Notes under the pieces: generated by a model
Told to the model about the DNA's origin: nothing
Databases searched by the model: none
The model's input: only the letters and a program-made list of their open reading frames with translations
Assembly: GCA_013288235.1 (NCBI GenBank)
Contig: JABDCF010000020.1
Span: 1 to 44,294 of the forward strand
Direction: 5' to 3'
DNA from: Bacteroidota bacterium
Lineage (GTDB): Bacteria > Bacteroidota > Bacteroidia > Sphingobacteriales > Sphingobacteriaceae
DNA length: 44,294 bases
Part shown: one piece after another, positions 1-8,226 of the stretch
How positions within the stretch are numbered: the first letter of the stretch is position 1
Layout: each line of letters begins with the position of its first letter
Program-made: the position numbers and the translations under genes

Positions 1-73
1 GTTACAATAGTATTACGCGACAATTTGATTTGCGCCCTTCATAACCGATAACAGCAGGAATGATCAAAATAAA

Positions 74-125
74 AAATCGTCCGCCGGTTTTAAGGCATAA
101 CTACCTTTAAACTGACGGACGATTT
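74..125 (-). terminator. Intrinsic terminator of the lipoprotein gene
   Basis: Two 22-base arms (74-95 and 104-125) are reverse complements at 19 of 22 positions around an 8-base loop. Read on the minus strand the stem is followed by a T-rich run (positions 76 down to about 66), the layout of a rho-independent terminator. It lies about 35 bases past the stop codon of the minus-strand lipoprotein gene. Confidence 0.75.
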
Positions 126-158
126 AATATTTAGTTAGATAATTAAACCTATTCAGAG

Positions 159-938
159 TTAGCTTACAGCGCCTGTTTGCAGGTTTACTGTATAAACTTT
201 ACCGTTAATGGTAACCGAAGCCATATCATTAGCAAGGAAAACGATACTCCCCGTGTAATTCCAAACGCCTTTGGGTCCGGTGCCACTGGTAGTAAAAGTT
301 GCTGAACCGCTGGTAACCGTACCGCTCGTTGAATCTAAAATCAAAGATTTAAGAGCGTAATCGAAAATTTCGGTGCCGCTTCCTTTTGTACCGGTATTCA
401 TCTGGTAGCTGGCATTTGAGTTCAAAGTACCGTTTAAGCTCAGGTTTGAATTTGGGTCGGAAGGGTTAACGGCCAGCAGGGTTAAATTTTCCGCCACTTT
501 ATATGTCAAATTAAGATCGGGGCTTGTTAACGATATGCTCAGGTTATCATTAGTTGTGAAACCCGAAACTACATTATTGGTGCAGCTAAAGCTGAATTTA
601 ATAGTACCGGCAATAGTTGCAGAACCACCATTGGCGGCGCCGGTATAGGTAAGGGTTGTGTCAACAACCAAACCGCAATCGGGATTTGTTACACTTTGCA
701 ACAATTTGCCTTTTGAGTTTGAACGTACAGCAAAAGATGTCGGCGAGTTTAAGCCGTCTGAAAGATCGAAACCTAAACCGCCAAATAAGGATTGGCTGAT
801 ATTCAGCGCCACCTGGCTGGCAACGTCCTGCGGCGCAAGTGCCGGTCCTGAAGCGCTGGTTGATGATTTTTTACACCCTGCGTAGAGGATTACTACGCTT
901 GCAAGGGCCACACAGATCGTTCTTAGTTTTAATTTCAT
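159..938 (-). CDS. Hypothetical exported lipoprotein
   Basis: This encodes a 259-residue protein that I cannot assign to a named family. It begins with a charged stretch, a hydrophobic segment and a lipobox (L-Y-A-G-C, Cys22), so it should be cleaved by signal peptidase II and anchored in the envelope. The KKSS after the cysteine is typical of Bacteroidota lipoproteins. The mature part is rich in Ser, Thr, Asn and Gly with alternating hydrophobic residues, suggesting an all-beta fold. The last 70 residues resemble the C-terminus of the gene fragment immediately upstream (1040-1543), so the two are probably tandem duplicates. A strong terminator follows it and a TATATTTG box precedes its start. 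Role unknown. Confidence 0.8.
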   Translation of the reverse strand: MKLKLRTICVALASVVILYAGCKKSSTSASGPALAPQDVASQVALNISQSLFGGLGFDLSDGLNSPTSFAVRSNSKGKLLQSVTNPDCGLVVDTTLTYTGAANGGSATIAGTIKFSFSCTNNVVSGFTTNDNLSISLTSPDLNLTYKVAENLTLLAVNPSDPNSNLSLNGTLNSNASYQMNTGTKGSGTEIFDYALKSLILDSTSGTVTSGSATFTTSGTGPKGVWNYTGSIVFLANDMASVTINGKVYTVNLQTGAVS

Positions 939-964
939 GATAAGGATATTTTTATTGATCCAAA

Positions 965-972
965 CAAATATA
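965..972 (-). promoter_or_regulatory. Putative -7 promoter box (TAnnTTTG)
   Basis: On the minus strand the sequence TATATTTG matches the Bacteroidota -7 consensus TAnnTTTG exactly. It sits 26 bases ahead of the ATG of the lipoprotein gene, a normal leader length. I do not see a convincing -33 TTTG element at the expected spacing. Confidence 0.45.
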
Positions 973-1039
973 TTAAAGATATTTTTAATAATAAAAAATG
1001 GATAACAGTTTTATTTCATATATTATTTGCTGTAACTTA

Positions 1040-1543
1040 TTACCCCGGCACGCCGGTATAATCAAGCAAATGGACAGTAAAAACCTGCCCGTTACTGAAA
1101 GTAACTTTGACTGTGTGGTTACCAATAAATTCTATTATGCCCGAATCACCATATATTTTACCCGCAGGGCTATAAACATCTATTTCCTTGTTAGCGTCAT
1201 CGAAGGTTGCAGTGCCCGATGTTATGTCGGCAACACCGCTTGTTAAATTAATCGTGAGGCCTTGCAAAACATACTTTTGGGTGGTTAATATAGTATCGCT
1301 ATTAACAAGTTTGATAGACGAGTCATAAAACGGGCCGGTAAACCTGGAATAATCAGTGACAGCGGTTAAACTCCCGTTCATGGAAACAAGCTTATAGGTT
1401 TGATCTAATGCCTGAACAACATAATTTTGGCTTAGCACTTTGAACTTTCTGAAATTGGAGTTGCTTGCTATAGTTGTATCAATAGTGCTAACTGTGTACC
1501 TGTCTTGTCCTGAAATAGGTTTACAAAAAACAACAACCTTAAT
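1040..1543 (-). pseudogene. Decapitated paralogue of the adjacent lipoprotein
   Basis: An open frame on the minus strand runs from just after a TAA (1544-1546) to its stop at 1040. The only usable start in it is a GTG at 1438, giving 132 residues, but the coding-like sequence continues upstream of that codon for about 35 residues with no ATG. The last 70 residues match the C-terminal part of the neighbouring lipoprotein in pattern (a T-S-G-x-A-T-F core, then a hydrophobic strand, then a V-x-F-x-N-G-x-x-x-T-V-x-L ending). No signal peptide or lipobox remains. I read this as the C-terminal half of a duplicated gene that lost its front. A short cytoplasmic protein from the GTG start is possible but less likely. 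Confidence 0.6.
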
Positions 1544-1679
1544 TTACTAAACTACTGATATACAGTAAATTACAAGCAAATGGTCAAAAAGCGCAAAAAC
1601 AACACATCTGGTTATCAGGCACTTAGCCAAATTTGATTATTTATTAAAAGTAAAACTACTGATTATCAACATGTTTCAT

Positions 1680-1716
1680 AGCGTTCCACCTGTTCCGTTT
1701 GCAAAAGTGGAACGCT
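1680..1716. repeat. Perfect 10-bp inverted repeat in the divergent region
   Basis: The arms AGCGTTCCAC (1680-1689) and GTGGAACGCT (1707-1716) are exact reverse complements around a 17-base spacer. It lies in the 266-base gap between the gene fragment and the phosphatase gene, in which I see no other feature. It could be an operator or a terminator; there is no T-run after it on either strand. Confidence 0.45.
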
Positions 1717-1809
1717 TGAAATCGAAATAAACAATAAAAGCATTCCAATGCCCACACTATCTGTTATAGAACTATAATATCTAACTAAAACTATTGGTAA
1801 GTTTGTTAA

Positions 1810-2259
1810 ATGAGTGCGATTTTCAACTTTCACAAGGTATCCGGGCACCTGGCCTGCGCAGGCCAGCCGAGGGAAAGCCAGTTGCCTTCAATTGCAGATG
1901 AGGGTTACAAAGTAATTATTAACCTGGCGCTTGCCGATGGCAAATACGCATTGAATGATGAAGCTGCTTTAATAAATGGTTTGGGGATAACATATTACCA
2001 TATCCCGGTATTGTTTGATAGTCCGCAGGTAAGTGAGCTGGCCTCATTTGTCGGTTTGATGGATAAACACGCTGACGAAAAAATATTTGTACACTGTGCA
2101 GCAAACTATAGGGCATCGGTATTTACAGGCCTATATCTTTTAAAAACGGGAAGCCTTAATGAAGTTGAAATGCAGGATTTTATTGAAGGCATATGGCAGC
2201 CCGACCCAATATGGCAAATGTTTATCGATGAAAGCCTGGAATGGATGAGGGGAAGTTGA
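1810..2259 (+). CDS. DUF442-type protein tyrosine phosphatase
   Basis: This 149-residue protein belongs to the small phosphatases related to DUF442 (the beta-lactamase-hydrolase-like phosphatase domain). The active-site loop is H-C-A-A-N-Y-R-A-S, with nucleophile Cys96 and Arg101. This is a C-x4-R loop, one residue shorter than the C-x5-R of classic tyrosine phosphatases, as is usual in DUF442. The early G-Q-P segment (residues 18-20), followed by a V-I-N-L strand, is also typical of the family. It has no signal peptide and should be cytoplasmic. The substrate is unknown. It starts at an ATG without a Shine-Dalgarno sequence. Its stop codon lies inside a repeat array that separates it from leuS. 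Confidence 0.8.
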   Translation: MSAIFNFHKVSGHLACAGQPRESQLPSIADEGYKVIINLALADGKYALNDEAALINGLGITYYHIPVLFDSPQVSELASFVGLMDKHADEKIFVHCAANYRASVFTGLYLLKTGSLNEVEMQDFIEGIWQPDPIWQMFIDESLEWMRGS

Positions 2260-2336
2260 TTAAGTGAGCGGTTGATTAGGTTAGATTAAGTGAATGGTTG
2301 ATTAAACTTAATCAACCCAATGCAACTTAATCAACC
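2255..2336. repeat. Inverted word array (GTTGATTA)
   Basis: Three forward copies of GTTGATTA, with AAG or AGG extensions, are followed by two reverse copies (TTAATCAACC). The arms beginning near 2294 and 2323 can pair over about 14 bases. The first copy contains the TGA stop of the phosphatase gene. Spacing here is irregular, about 13 to 26 bases, unlike the strict heptads seen elsewhere in the window. Confidence 0.6.
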
Positions 2337-2375
2337 AATTCAAGCAATAAACTACCAAACTAATAGAGATTTTCT

Positions 2376-2384
2376 TATTTTCGC
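2376..2384 (+). promoter_or_regulatory. Putative -7 box TATTTTCGC of leuS
   Basis: TATTTTCGC occurs 23 bases before the leuS ATG. The identical nonamer occurs 25 bases before the ATG of the large barrel gene (5508-5516) and 20 bases before the ATG of the TPR gene (24144-24152, minus strand). Recurrence at the same distance supports a promoter -7 element, a variant of the Bacteroidota TAnnTTTG. I see no clear -33 element. Confidence 0.5.
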
Positions 2385-2407
2385 GCCATAACACGCGGAA
2401 TTACAAA

Positions 2408-5233
2408 ATGGACTATCAATTTAAGGATATAGAGAAAAAGTGGCAAAAGTTTTGGGCTGAGCATCAAACGTTTAAAGCAGAAGACAAAAGCATTAAACCC
2501 AAGTACTATGTATTGGATATGTTCCCATACCCATCCGGCGCGGGGCTGCACGTAGGCCATCCGCTGGGCTATATCGCTTCTGATATTTTTGCGCGTTACA
2601 AAAGGCTAAAAGGTTTTAACGTATTGCACCCCATGGGTTATGATAGCTTTGGCCTTCCGGCCGAGCAATATGCCATACAAACCGGCCAGCACCCGGCCAT
2701 TACTACCGAAGCTAATATTGCCACTTACCGTCGCCAACTCGACCAGATAGGTTTCTCGTTCGATTGGAGTCGTGAAGTGCGCACCAGTTCACCGGATTAT
2801 TATAAATGGACGCAGTGGATATTTATGCAGCTTTTCAACTCCTGGTATAACAAGGATGCGGATAAAGCCGAAAGCATTGCTAAACTGGCTGAACATTTTG
2901 AGCAAAACGGCTCAGCGGGCATCAATGCAGTTTGCGATGATGAAATTTTGAGTTTTACAGCGGATGAATGGAAAGCCTTCGATAATAACAGCCAACAGGC
3001 CGAACTTTTAAAATACCGCCTTACTTACCTGCGCGAAAGCACTGTAAACTGGTGCGCGGCGTTAGGAACGGTACTTGCCAATGATGAGGTAAAAGACGGC
3101 TTCAGCGAACGCGGCGGTTACCCTGTAGAGCAAAAAAAGATGATGCAATGGAGCATGCGCATCACCGCCTATGCCGACCGCCTGCTAAAGGGCCTTGATA
3201 CCATCGACTGGCCCGAGCCTTTAAAAGAAATGCAAAGGAACTGGATAGGGAAAAGTGTAGGTGCGTTGGTGAAATTTACGATTTACGATTTACGATTTAC
3301 GAATGATGATTTAACTAATCTCCAGTCTCTAACCTCTAATCACTACATCGAAGTTTTCACTACCAGGGCCGATACCATTTTTGGTACAACCTTTTTGGTG
3401 CTTGCACCAGAGCATGAACTGGTGGCCTCATTAACCACGGCTGAGCAACAGGGCGATATCGATGCATACATCGCACAGGCAAAAAAGAAGTCGGAGCTGG
3501 AACGTATGGCTGATGCCAAAACTGTTTCGGGCGCTTTTACTGGAAGCTATGCCGTAAATCCTGTAAATGGTGAAAAAATACAAATATGGATTGCAGATTA
3601 TGTTTTGGCAGGATACGGCACCGGCGCAGTTATGGCCGTACCATCAGGCGACCAACGCGACTATTTGTTTGCCAAGCATTATAATTTGCCTATAATCCCC
3701 ATCATCGATATACAAAACATCGAAACCGAGGCCGACCCTACAAAAGATGGCCGTTACATTAATTCGGGTTTTATAAATGGTTTAACTTATAAGGAAGCCA
3801 CTGCCGCCGTTATCGCCAAACTGGAAGAAACAGGCGCAGGCAAGGCAAAAGTAAACTTCAGGATGCGCGATGCCATATTTGGCCGCCAGCGTTACTGGGG
3901 CGAGCCTGTACCTGTGTATTTTAAGGATGACTTGCCGCATTTAATTGAGGAAAAAGATTTGCCATTGGTTTTGCCGGAGGTTGATAAATATTTGCCGACA
4001 GAGAGCGGGGAGCCGCCACTGGCAAGGGCTGCCGGCTGGACCTATAATGGACAGGAATACGAGTTAAGCACGATGCCCGGTTGGGCCGGCTCAAGCTGGT
4101 ACTGGTACCGCTACATGGATGCCCATAACGATAAGGAGTTTGCCTCGAAACAAGCCATTGAATACTGGAAAGATGTTGACCTGTACATCGGCGGCAGCGA
4201 ACATGCTACAGGGCATTTGCTGTACAGCCGTTTCTGGAATAAGTTTTTAAAGGATATGAACTTGGTGGTTGAAGAAGAGCCATTTAAAAAGCTGATCAAC
4301 CAGGGGATGATACAGGGAAGGAGTAACTTTGTTTACCGGCTGGTAGATGAACTCGGGCGGGGTACTAATACTTTTATCTCCTATGGTCTTATCAAACAAT
4401 ACAGAACATCGCCAATACACGTCGATGTTAACATTGTTGACAATGATATACTGAACCTCGATAAATTCAAGAAATTCAGGCCCGACTATGCCGATGCTGA
4501 TTTTATCTTAGAAAATGGTAAATATCATTGCGGACATGAAGTGGAAAAGATGTCCAAATCCAAATTCAATGTTGTGAACCCTGATGATCTTATTGCACGC
4601 TACGGTGCCGATACCCTCCGCATGTACGAAATGTTTTTAGGGCCACTGGAGCAAAGCAAACCATGGAATACCAACGGCATTGAAGGTGTATTTAAATTTC
4701 TGCGTAAATTCTGGCGGTTGTTCCACAACGAGGCATGGGAGTTTAGCGTATCAGATGATGCGCCAACCAAAGCTGAATTAAAATCGTTGCATAAGATCAT
4801 CCATAAAGTTGAGGAAGATGTTGAACGGTTTTCATTCAATACGTCGGTTTCAAGTTTTATGATCGCCGTAAATGAGCTAACAGACCTTAAATGCAATAAG
4901 AAAGCTATTTTGCAGGAGTTGGTGATCATTCTTTCGCCCTATGCACCGCATATATGCGAAGAATTGTGGGTTTTGCTTGGCAACGAGGCCGGTACTTTGT
5001 CTTACACTCCGTACCCTAAATTTAACCCGGCTTACCTGGTGGAAGATGAGTTTGCCTACCCTATTTCGATCAACGGAAAAACAAAACTGAACCTCAATAT
5101 GTCGCTAAGCCTGGAGGCAGATGCCATTGAAGCATTTGTTAAAGACAGCGCTGATGTTCAAAAATATCTTGACGGCAAAACCCCTAAAAAGGTAATTGTT
5201 GTTAAAGGCAGAATAGTGAATATTGTAATTTAG
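2408..5233 (+). CDS. leuS: Leucyl-tRNA synthetase
   Basis: The 941-residue class I synthetase charges tRNA-Leu with leucine in the cytoplasm. The ATP-binding HIGH motif appears as H-V-G-H (48-51) after the M-F-P-Y-P-S-G-A-G signature, and the second motif as K-M-S-K-S (714-718). The editing domain begins near residue 280 and contains the T-T-R-A-D-T-I-F-G signature. The Bacteroidota-type insertions are present near residues 155-200 and just before KMSKS. Residues 289-312 are odd. They are encoded by ten in-phase heptanucleotides starting with four copies of ATTTACG, a repeat otherwise found between genes, and give a stretch (I-Y-D-L-R-F-T-N) unlike usual LeuRS sequence at the start of the editing domain. 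The frame stays open throughout, so the enzyme is probably functional. Confidence 0.97.
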   Translation: MDYQFKDIEKKWQKFWAEHQTFKAEDKSIKPKYYVLDMFPYPSGAGLHVGHPLGYIASDIFARYKRLKGFNVLHPMGYDSFGLPAEQYAIQTGQHPAITTEANIATYRRQLDQIGFSFDWSREVRTSSPDYYKWTQWIFMQLFNSWYNKDADKAESIAKLAEHFEQNGSAGINAVCDDEILSFTADEWKAFDNNSQQAELLKYRLTYLRESTVNWCAALGTVLANDEVKDGFSERGGYPVEQKKMMQWSMRITAYADRLLKGLDTIDWPEPLKEMQRNWIGKSVGALVKFTIYDLRFTNDDLTNLQSLTSNHYIEVFTTRADTIFGTTFLVLAPEHELVASLTTAEQQGDIDAYIAQAKKKSELERMADAKTVSGAFTGSYAVNPVNGEKIQIWIADYVLAGYGTGAVMAVPSGDQRDYLFAKHYNLPIIPIIDIQNIETEADPTKDGRYINSGFINGLTYKEATAAVIAKLEETGAGKAKVNFRMRDAIFGRQRYWGEPVPVYFKDDLPHLIEEKDLPLVLPEVDKYLPTESGEPPLARAAGWTYNGQEYELSTMPGWAGSSWYWYRYMDAHNDKEFASKQAIEYWKDVDLYIGGSEHATGHLLYSRFWNKFLKDMNLVVEEEPFKKLINQGMIQGRSNFVYRLVDELGRGTNTFISYGLIKQYRTSPIHVDVNIVDNDILNLDKFKKFRPDYADADFILENGKYHCGHEVEKMSKSKFNVVNPDDLIARYGADTLRMYEMFLGPLEQSKPWNTNGIEGVFKFLRKFWRLFHNEAWEFSVSDDAPTKAELKSLHKIIHKVEEDVERFSFNTSVSSFMIAVNELTDLKCNKKAILQELVIILSPYAPHICEELWVLLGNEAGTLSYTPYPKFNPAYLVEDEFAYPISINGKTKLNLNMSLSLEADAIEAFVKDSADVQKYLDGKTPKKVIVVKGRIVNIVI
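3274..3343. repeat. Heptanucleotide array inside leuS
   Basis: Ten consecutive heptamers can be read in phase: ATTTACG four times (3274-3301), then AATGATG, ATTTAAC, TAATCTC, CAGTCTC, TAACCTC and TAATCAC. The first word also makes up the inverted repeats at 10687-11028. The CTAATCT/CAGTCTC words also occur near 29771 and 35875 between genes. Here the array is translated as part of the editing domain. Confidence 0.8.
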
Positions 5234-5256
5234 GACGCCTCTCCCCCATTGCAGCA

Positions 5257-5284
5257 CCGGGGCTGACCCAAAAGTTAGCCCCGG
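5257..5284 (+). terminator. Stem-loop downstream of leuS
   Basis: The arms CCGGGGCT (5257-5264) and AGCCCCGG (5277-5284) are perfect complements around a 12-base loop, 24 bases past the leuS stop. There is no T-run, so termination here is plausible but not certain. The rest of the 308-base gap up to the next gene holds no other feature except the box at 5508-5516. Confidence 0.45.
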
Positions 5285-5507
5285 CGAAACTAACATCAAT
5301 GAAATGTCCAATTCCCAAAACTTCGTTTGATATGGGTGTATAACTCATGAAATAATGAAGACAGGAAATTTGCACAGCTTCTTTTTTGGCAGCGGGACTC
5401 ACAAACACATACGCCTATACTGTACTTTTCACACTTAGGTTTGTAACAAGTTTGTCACTATTTTGGTCTACGGCAAATTAATGCTCATCTGCCTGTAACA
5501 TTTCATC

Positions 5508-5516
5508 TATTTTCGC
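5508..5516 (+). promoter_or_regulatory. Putative -7 box TATTTTCGC of the barrel gene
   Basis: This nonamer is identical to the one before leuS and lies 25 bases before the ATG at 5542, at nearly the same distance. It marks the likely promoter of the outer-membrane barrel gene. Confidence 0.5.
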
Positions 5517-5541
5517 CTCCAATTAAAAAAAATCACAGGAA

Positions 5542-8073
5542 ATGAAACGTTTTTATATACTTATTGCAATTATATGTTCATTTATTACTGCCAATGCGCA
5601 GTTCGGCGGCGGATCGTCCATCGTCGGTAAAATATCGGGCACATTGATTGATTCCGTTACCAAAAAGCCACTTGATTATGCATCAGTAGGCTTGTACCAC
5701 AGCGGCGGTAAAAGCCCGATGACAGGTGTTATCACTGATGAAAAAGGAAATTTTAAACTTAACGATGTACACCCGGGAAGTTATAAATTGGCCATTTCTT
5801 TTATCGGTTATCCTACCAAAATCATCGATCCTATTGTAACCACCAACACTAAACCAGACAATAACCTCGGGATTGTAATTGTTTCGCCAGGACCAAAGAC
5901 ATTAAAGGAGGTGACGATAACAGGCCAGGCGAATTTGGTTGAGAACCACATTGATAAAATGGTTTATAACGTAGAGAAAGACCTTACAGCAGCCGGCGGT
6001 AATGCCAGCGATGTGCTGCAAAAGGTACCCATGGTATCAGTGGATCTAAATGGTAACGTTGCCATCAGGGGCGATCAGAATGTTAAGGTCTTAATAAACG
6101 GCAAGCCGTCAGGCGCTACAGCGGCAAGTTTGGCTGATGTATTAAAAACCATACCTGCCGACCAGATCAAGTCAATTGAAGTGATCACATCCCCATCGGC
6201 TAAATACGATGCGGAAGGATCGGCCGGTATTTTAAATATCATAACCAAATCATCAAATATTTCGGGCATCAGCGGTTCGATAAGTGGTGGGTTTGGTACA
6301 CGTCAAAATAATGGCAACTTTAACCTTAATTATAATAAAAACAGGTTTAGCCTATCAATAAACGCAGGCGGCAACCTTACCTGGCCGCAAACATCTATAA
6401 GCGATTTTACCCAGCAATTCACTGATAGGACCAACCCGATAACACAAACCTCGGATGGTACCAGCTTGGTAAAACGTTATGCCAGCATCAGTTCGGCAAC
6501 AGCTTCTTACTCATTCAACGCTTTTAATGACATCACTTCAACTTTTCGTTATACAAAAGGAGGGTTTAACACAACCTCGGCTAATACAACCGATCATAGC
6601 ACGGCAAACTTTCCGAACAACATAGATTCCACCTATTCGTACATAGCAAATGGTTACAGCCACAACTCTTTCGGTGGATTTGACTGGACAATGGACTATA
6701 CCCACAAGTTCAAAAAGGACGGTCATAACATTGTGTTTTCGGGTGAATGGAGCCAAAGTGACATCGTAACTGATTTTACCGATCGCTTTACACCACAGGC
6801 CCAGCCAAATACCCAGGAAAATATCAACGGTACAAACAATGAGTATACTTTGCAGGCGGACTATACTAACCCGGTGAGCAAGGTTTTAAAGGTAGAAGCC
6901 GGTGGCAAAGAAATTATCAGAAGGCTGAGCGCTAATAACCAGGTTTTTGACCCATCAGGCAACGATTTTATATACGACCCCAACGCCTCAAGTCTTTATG
7001 ATTATCACCAGGAAGTTACTGCTGCGTATACTGTGTTAACCTTTACGCTGCCAAAAAGCTGGTCGATTTTAGCCGGCGGCAGGTTTGAAAACACTGATAT
7101 CAGCGGCTTTCCTTCCAGCCCGGGCGATCAAGGCCTGACACCTTTCAGTACAGATTACCAGATATTTATTCCGAGCCTGACGGTGCAAAAGCAGCTTTCG
7201 GCGACACAGACGCTTAAATTGAGCTATAGCAAACGTATTACCCGTCCGAGTTATCAATTTTTGGATCCCTATCTGAACAAATCAAATATCCTTGCCCAAT
7301 CGGAAGGTAATGTTGATCTGTCGCCGGAAGTTTCACAAACTGTCGAACTGAACTATAATACATTTATCAAGTCATCCTTGGTAAACGTCTCTGTATATTA
7401 CAGGCACATTACTGATGTGATAGAAAGTATCGGCACCCCTGTAAGCAACCGTATTGTTACGCCGACCAAGGTCGACACCTTGATTGGGACATTAACCCAA
7501 TTCCATAACGCAGATATGAACAATTCGCTCGGCTTTAACTTTTTCACATCCGTCAACCCAATAAAAATTTTAACCCTGCGTACAAATGTTAACGTGTATA
7601 CTTACAATCCCACTCCGTATGCTCAATATGCCTATTATTTTACAAATACAGCAACAAAAGTTCAGTACAATATATTTTTAAGCGCCTCGGTTAGCTTTGA
7701 CAGCGGCTTAATTGCTGAATTATTTGCACTGGAAAATTCACCCCGTTATACTTTGCAGGGATCTAGCCCATCATTCAGTTTATTGGGCTTGGGCGTGAGA
7801 AAACAACTAATGAATAAAAAGGCTTCAATCGGTATCAATACACTTGAGCCATTTGCCAAATACAAATATTTTGATTCAAATACCACCAGCCCCGGCTTTT
7901 CGCAAAGCAGCAAATTTGGGTTTCCATTCCGCTCAGTGGGTTTAACATTTAGCTACAGCTTTGGTAAGCTGAAATTCGCCAACCCTACGCAGAAAAAAGG
8001 CGATGTTGACGAGGAAAAACAAGGCGACCAGGGCGTAGGCGGCGGCGGCACAGGCGGTGGCGGCGGCAGGTAA
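5542..8073 (+). CDS. Outer-membrane beta-barrel protein, TonB-receptor-like
   Basis: This 843-residue protein has a signal peptide ending at N-A-Q (residue 20). A CarboxypepD-regulatory-like beta-sandwich follows (about 30-115, with S-G-T-L-I-D-S at its start), then a plug domain (about 130-240, with the R-G-D-Q-N-V-K-V-L-I-N-G-K-P signature) and a long barrel region rich in N, T, Y and F. This order fits the Bacteroidota outer-membrane beta-barrel family related to TonB-dependent receptors. The cargo cannot be told from sequence, and no SusD-like partner is adjacent. After the last barrel strand (S-Y-S-F-G-K-L) there is a charged tail ending in a run of glycines, so the chain does not end on the terminal aromatic residue expected of a barrel. 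It is monocistronic, with its own promoter box and a convergent inverted repeat downstream. Confidence 0.88.
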   Translation: MKRFYILIAIICSFITANAQFGGGSSIVGKISGTLIDSVTKKPLDYASVGLYHSGGKSPMTGVITDEKGNFKLNDVHPGSYKLAISFIGYPTKIIDPIVTTNTKPDNNLGIVIVSPGPKTLKEVTITGQANLVENHIDKMVYNVEKDLTAAGGNASDVLQKVPMVSVDLNGNVAIRGDQNVKVLINGKPSGATAASLADVLKTIPADQIKSIEVITSPSAKYDAEGSAGILNIITKSSNISGISGSISGGFGTRQNNGNFNLNYNKNRFSLSINAGGNLTWPQTSISDFTQQFTDRTNPITQTSDGTSLVKRYASISSATASYSFNAFNDITSTFRYTKGGFNTTSANTTDHSTANFPNNIDSTYSYIANGYSHNSFGGFDWTMDYTHKFKKDGHNIVFSGEWSQSDIVTDFTDRFTPQAQPNTQENINGTNNEYTLQADYTNPVSKVLKVEAGGKEIIRRLSANNQVFDPSGNDFIYDPNASSLYDYHQEVTAAYTVLTFTLPKSWSILAGGRFENTDISGFPSSPGDQGLTPFSTDYQIFIPSLTVQKQLSATQTLKLSYSKRITRPSYQFLDPYLNKSNILAQSEGNVDLSPEVSQTVELNYNTFIKSSLVNVSVYYRHITDVIESIGTPVSNRIVTPTKVDTLIGTLTQFHNADMNNSLGFNFFTSVNPIKILTLRTNVNVYTYNPTPYAQYAYYFTNTATKVQYNIFLSASVSFDSGLIAELFALENSPRYTLQGSSPSFSLLGLGVRKQLMNKKASIGINTLEPFAKYKYFDSNTTSPGFSQSSKFGFPFRSVGLTFSYSFGKLKFANPTQKKGDVDEEKQGDQGVGGGGTGGGGGR

Positions 8074-8090
8074 TCTTGCTATTTAAGAGA

Positions 8091-8225
8091 TGTGCAAATG
8101 TGCGGATTTCAAATGTGCGGATTGGGATACCAATTCAAACCAATGAAACCCGCACATTTTTTATATTAAATGCTGTGATCTGCACATTAAAAATCTGCAT
8201 ATATGCACATCTAAATCCGCACATT
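8091..8225. repeat. Inverted repeat between convergent genes (AATGTGCGGATTT)
   Basis: The 13-mer at 8097-8109 has an exact reverse complement at 8213-8225. A second forward copy follows at about 8111, and further degenerate copies (CGCACATT, CTGCACATT, ATGCACATC) fill the space between. The right arm ends one base before the stop codon of the MutS-like gene. It may serve as a two-way terminator, but its multi-copy construction resembles the other word arrays in this window. Confidence 0.7.
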
Positions 8226-8226
8226 C

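Noticed and set aside
4600..4929. Long antisense frame in leuS
   Set aside because: It lies wholly within a conserved coding region of leuS on the other strand.
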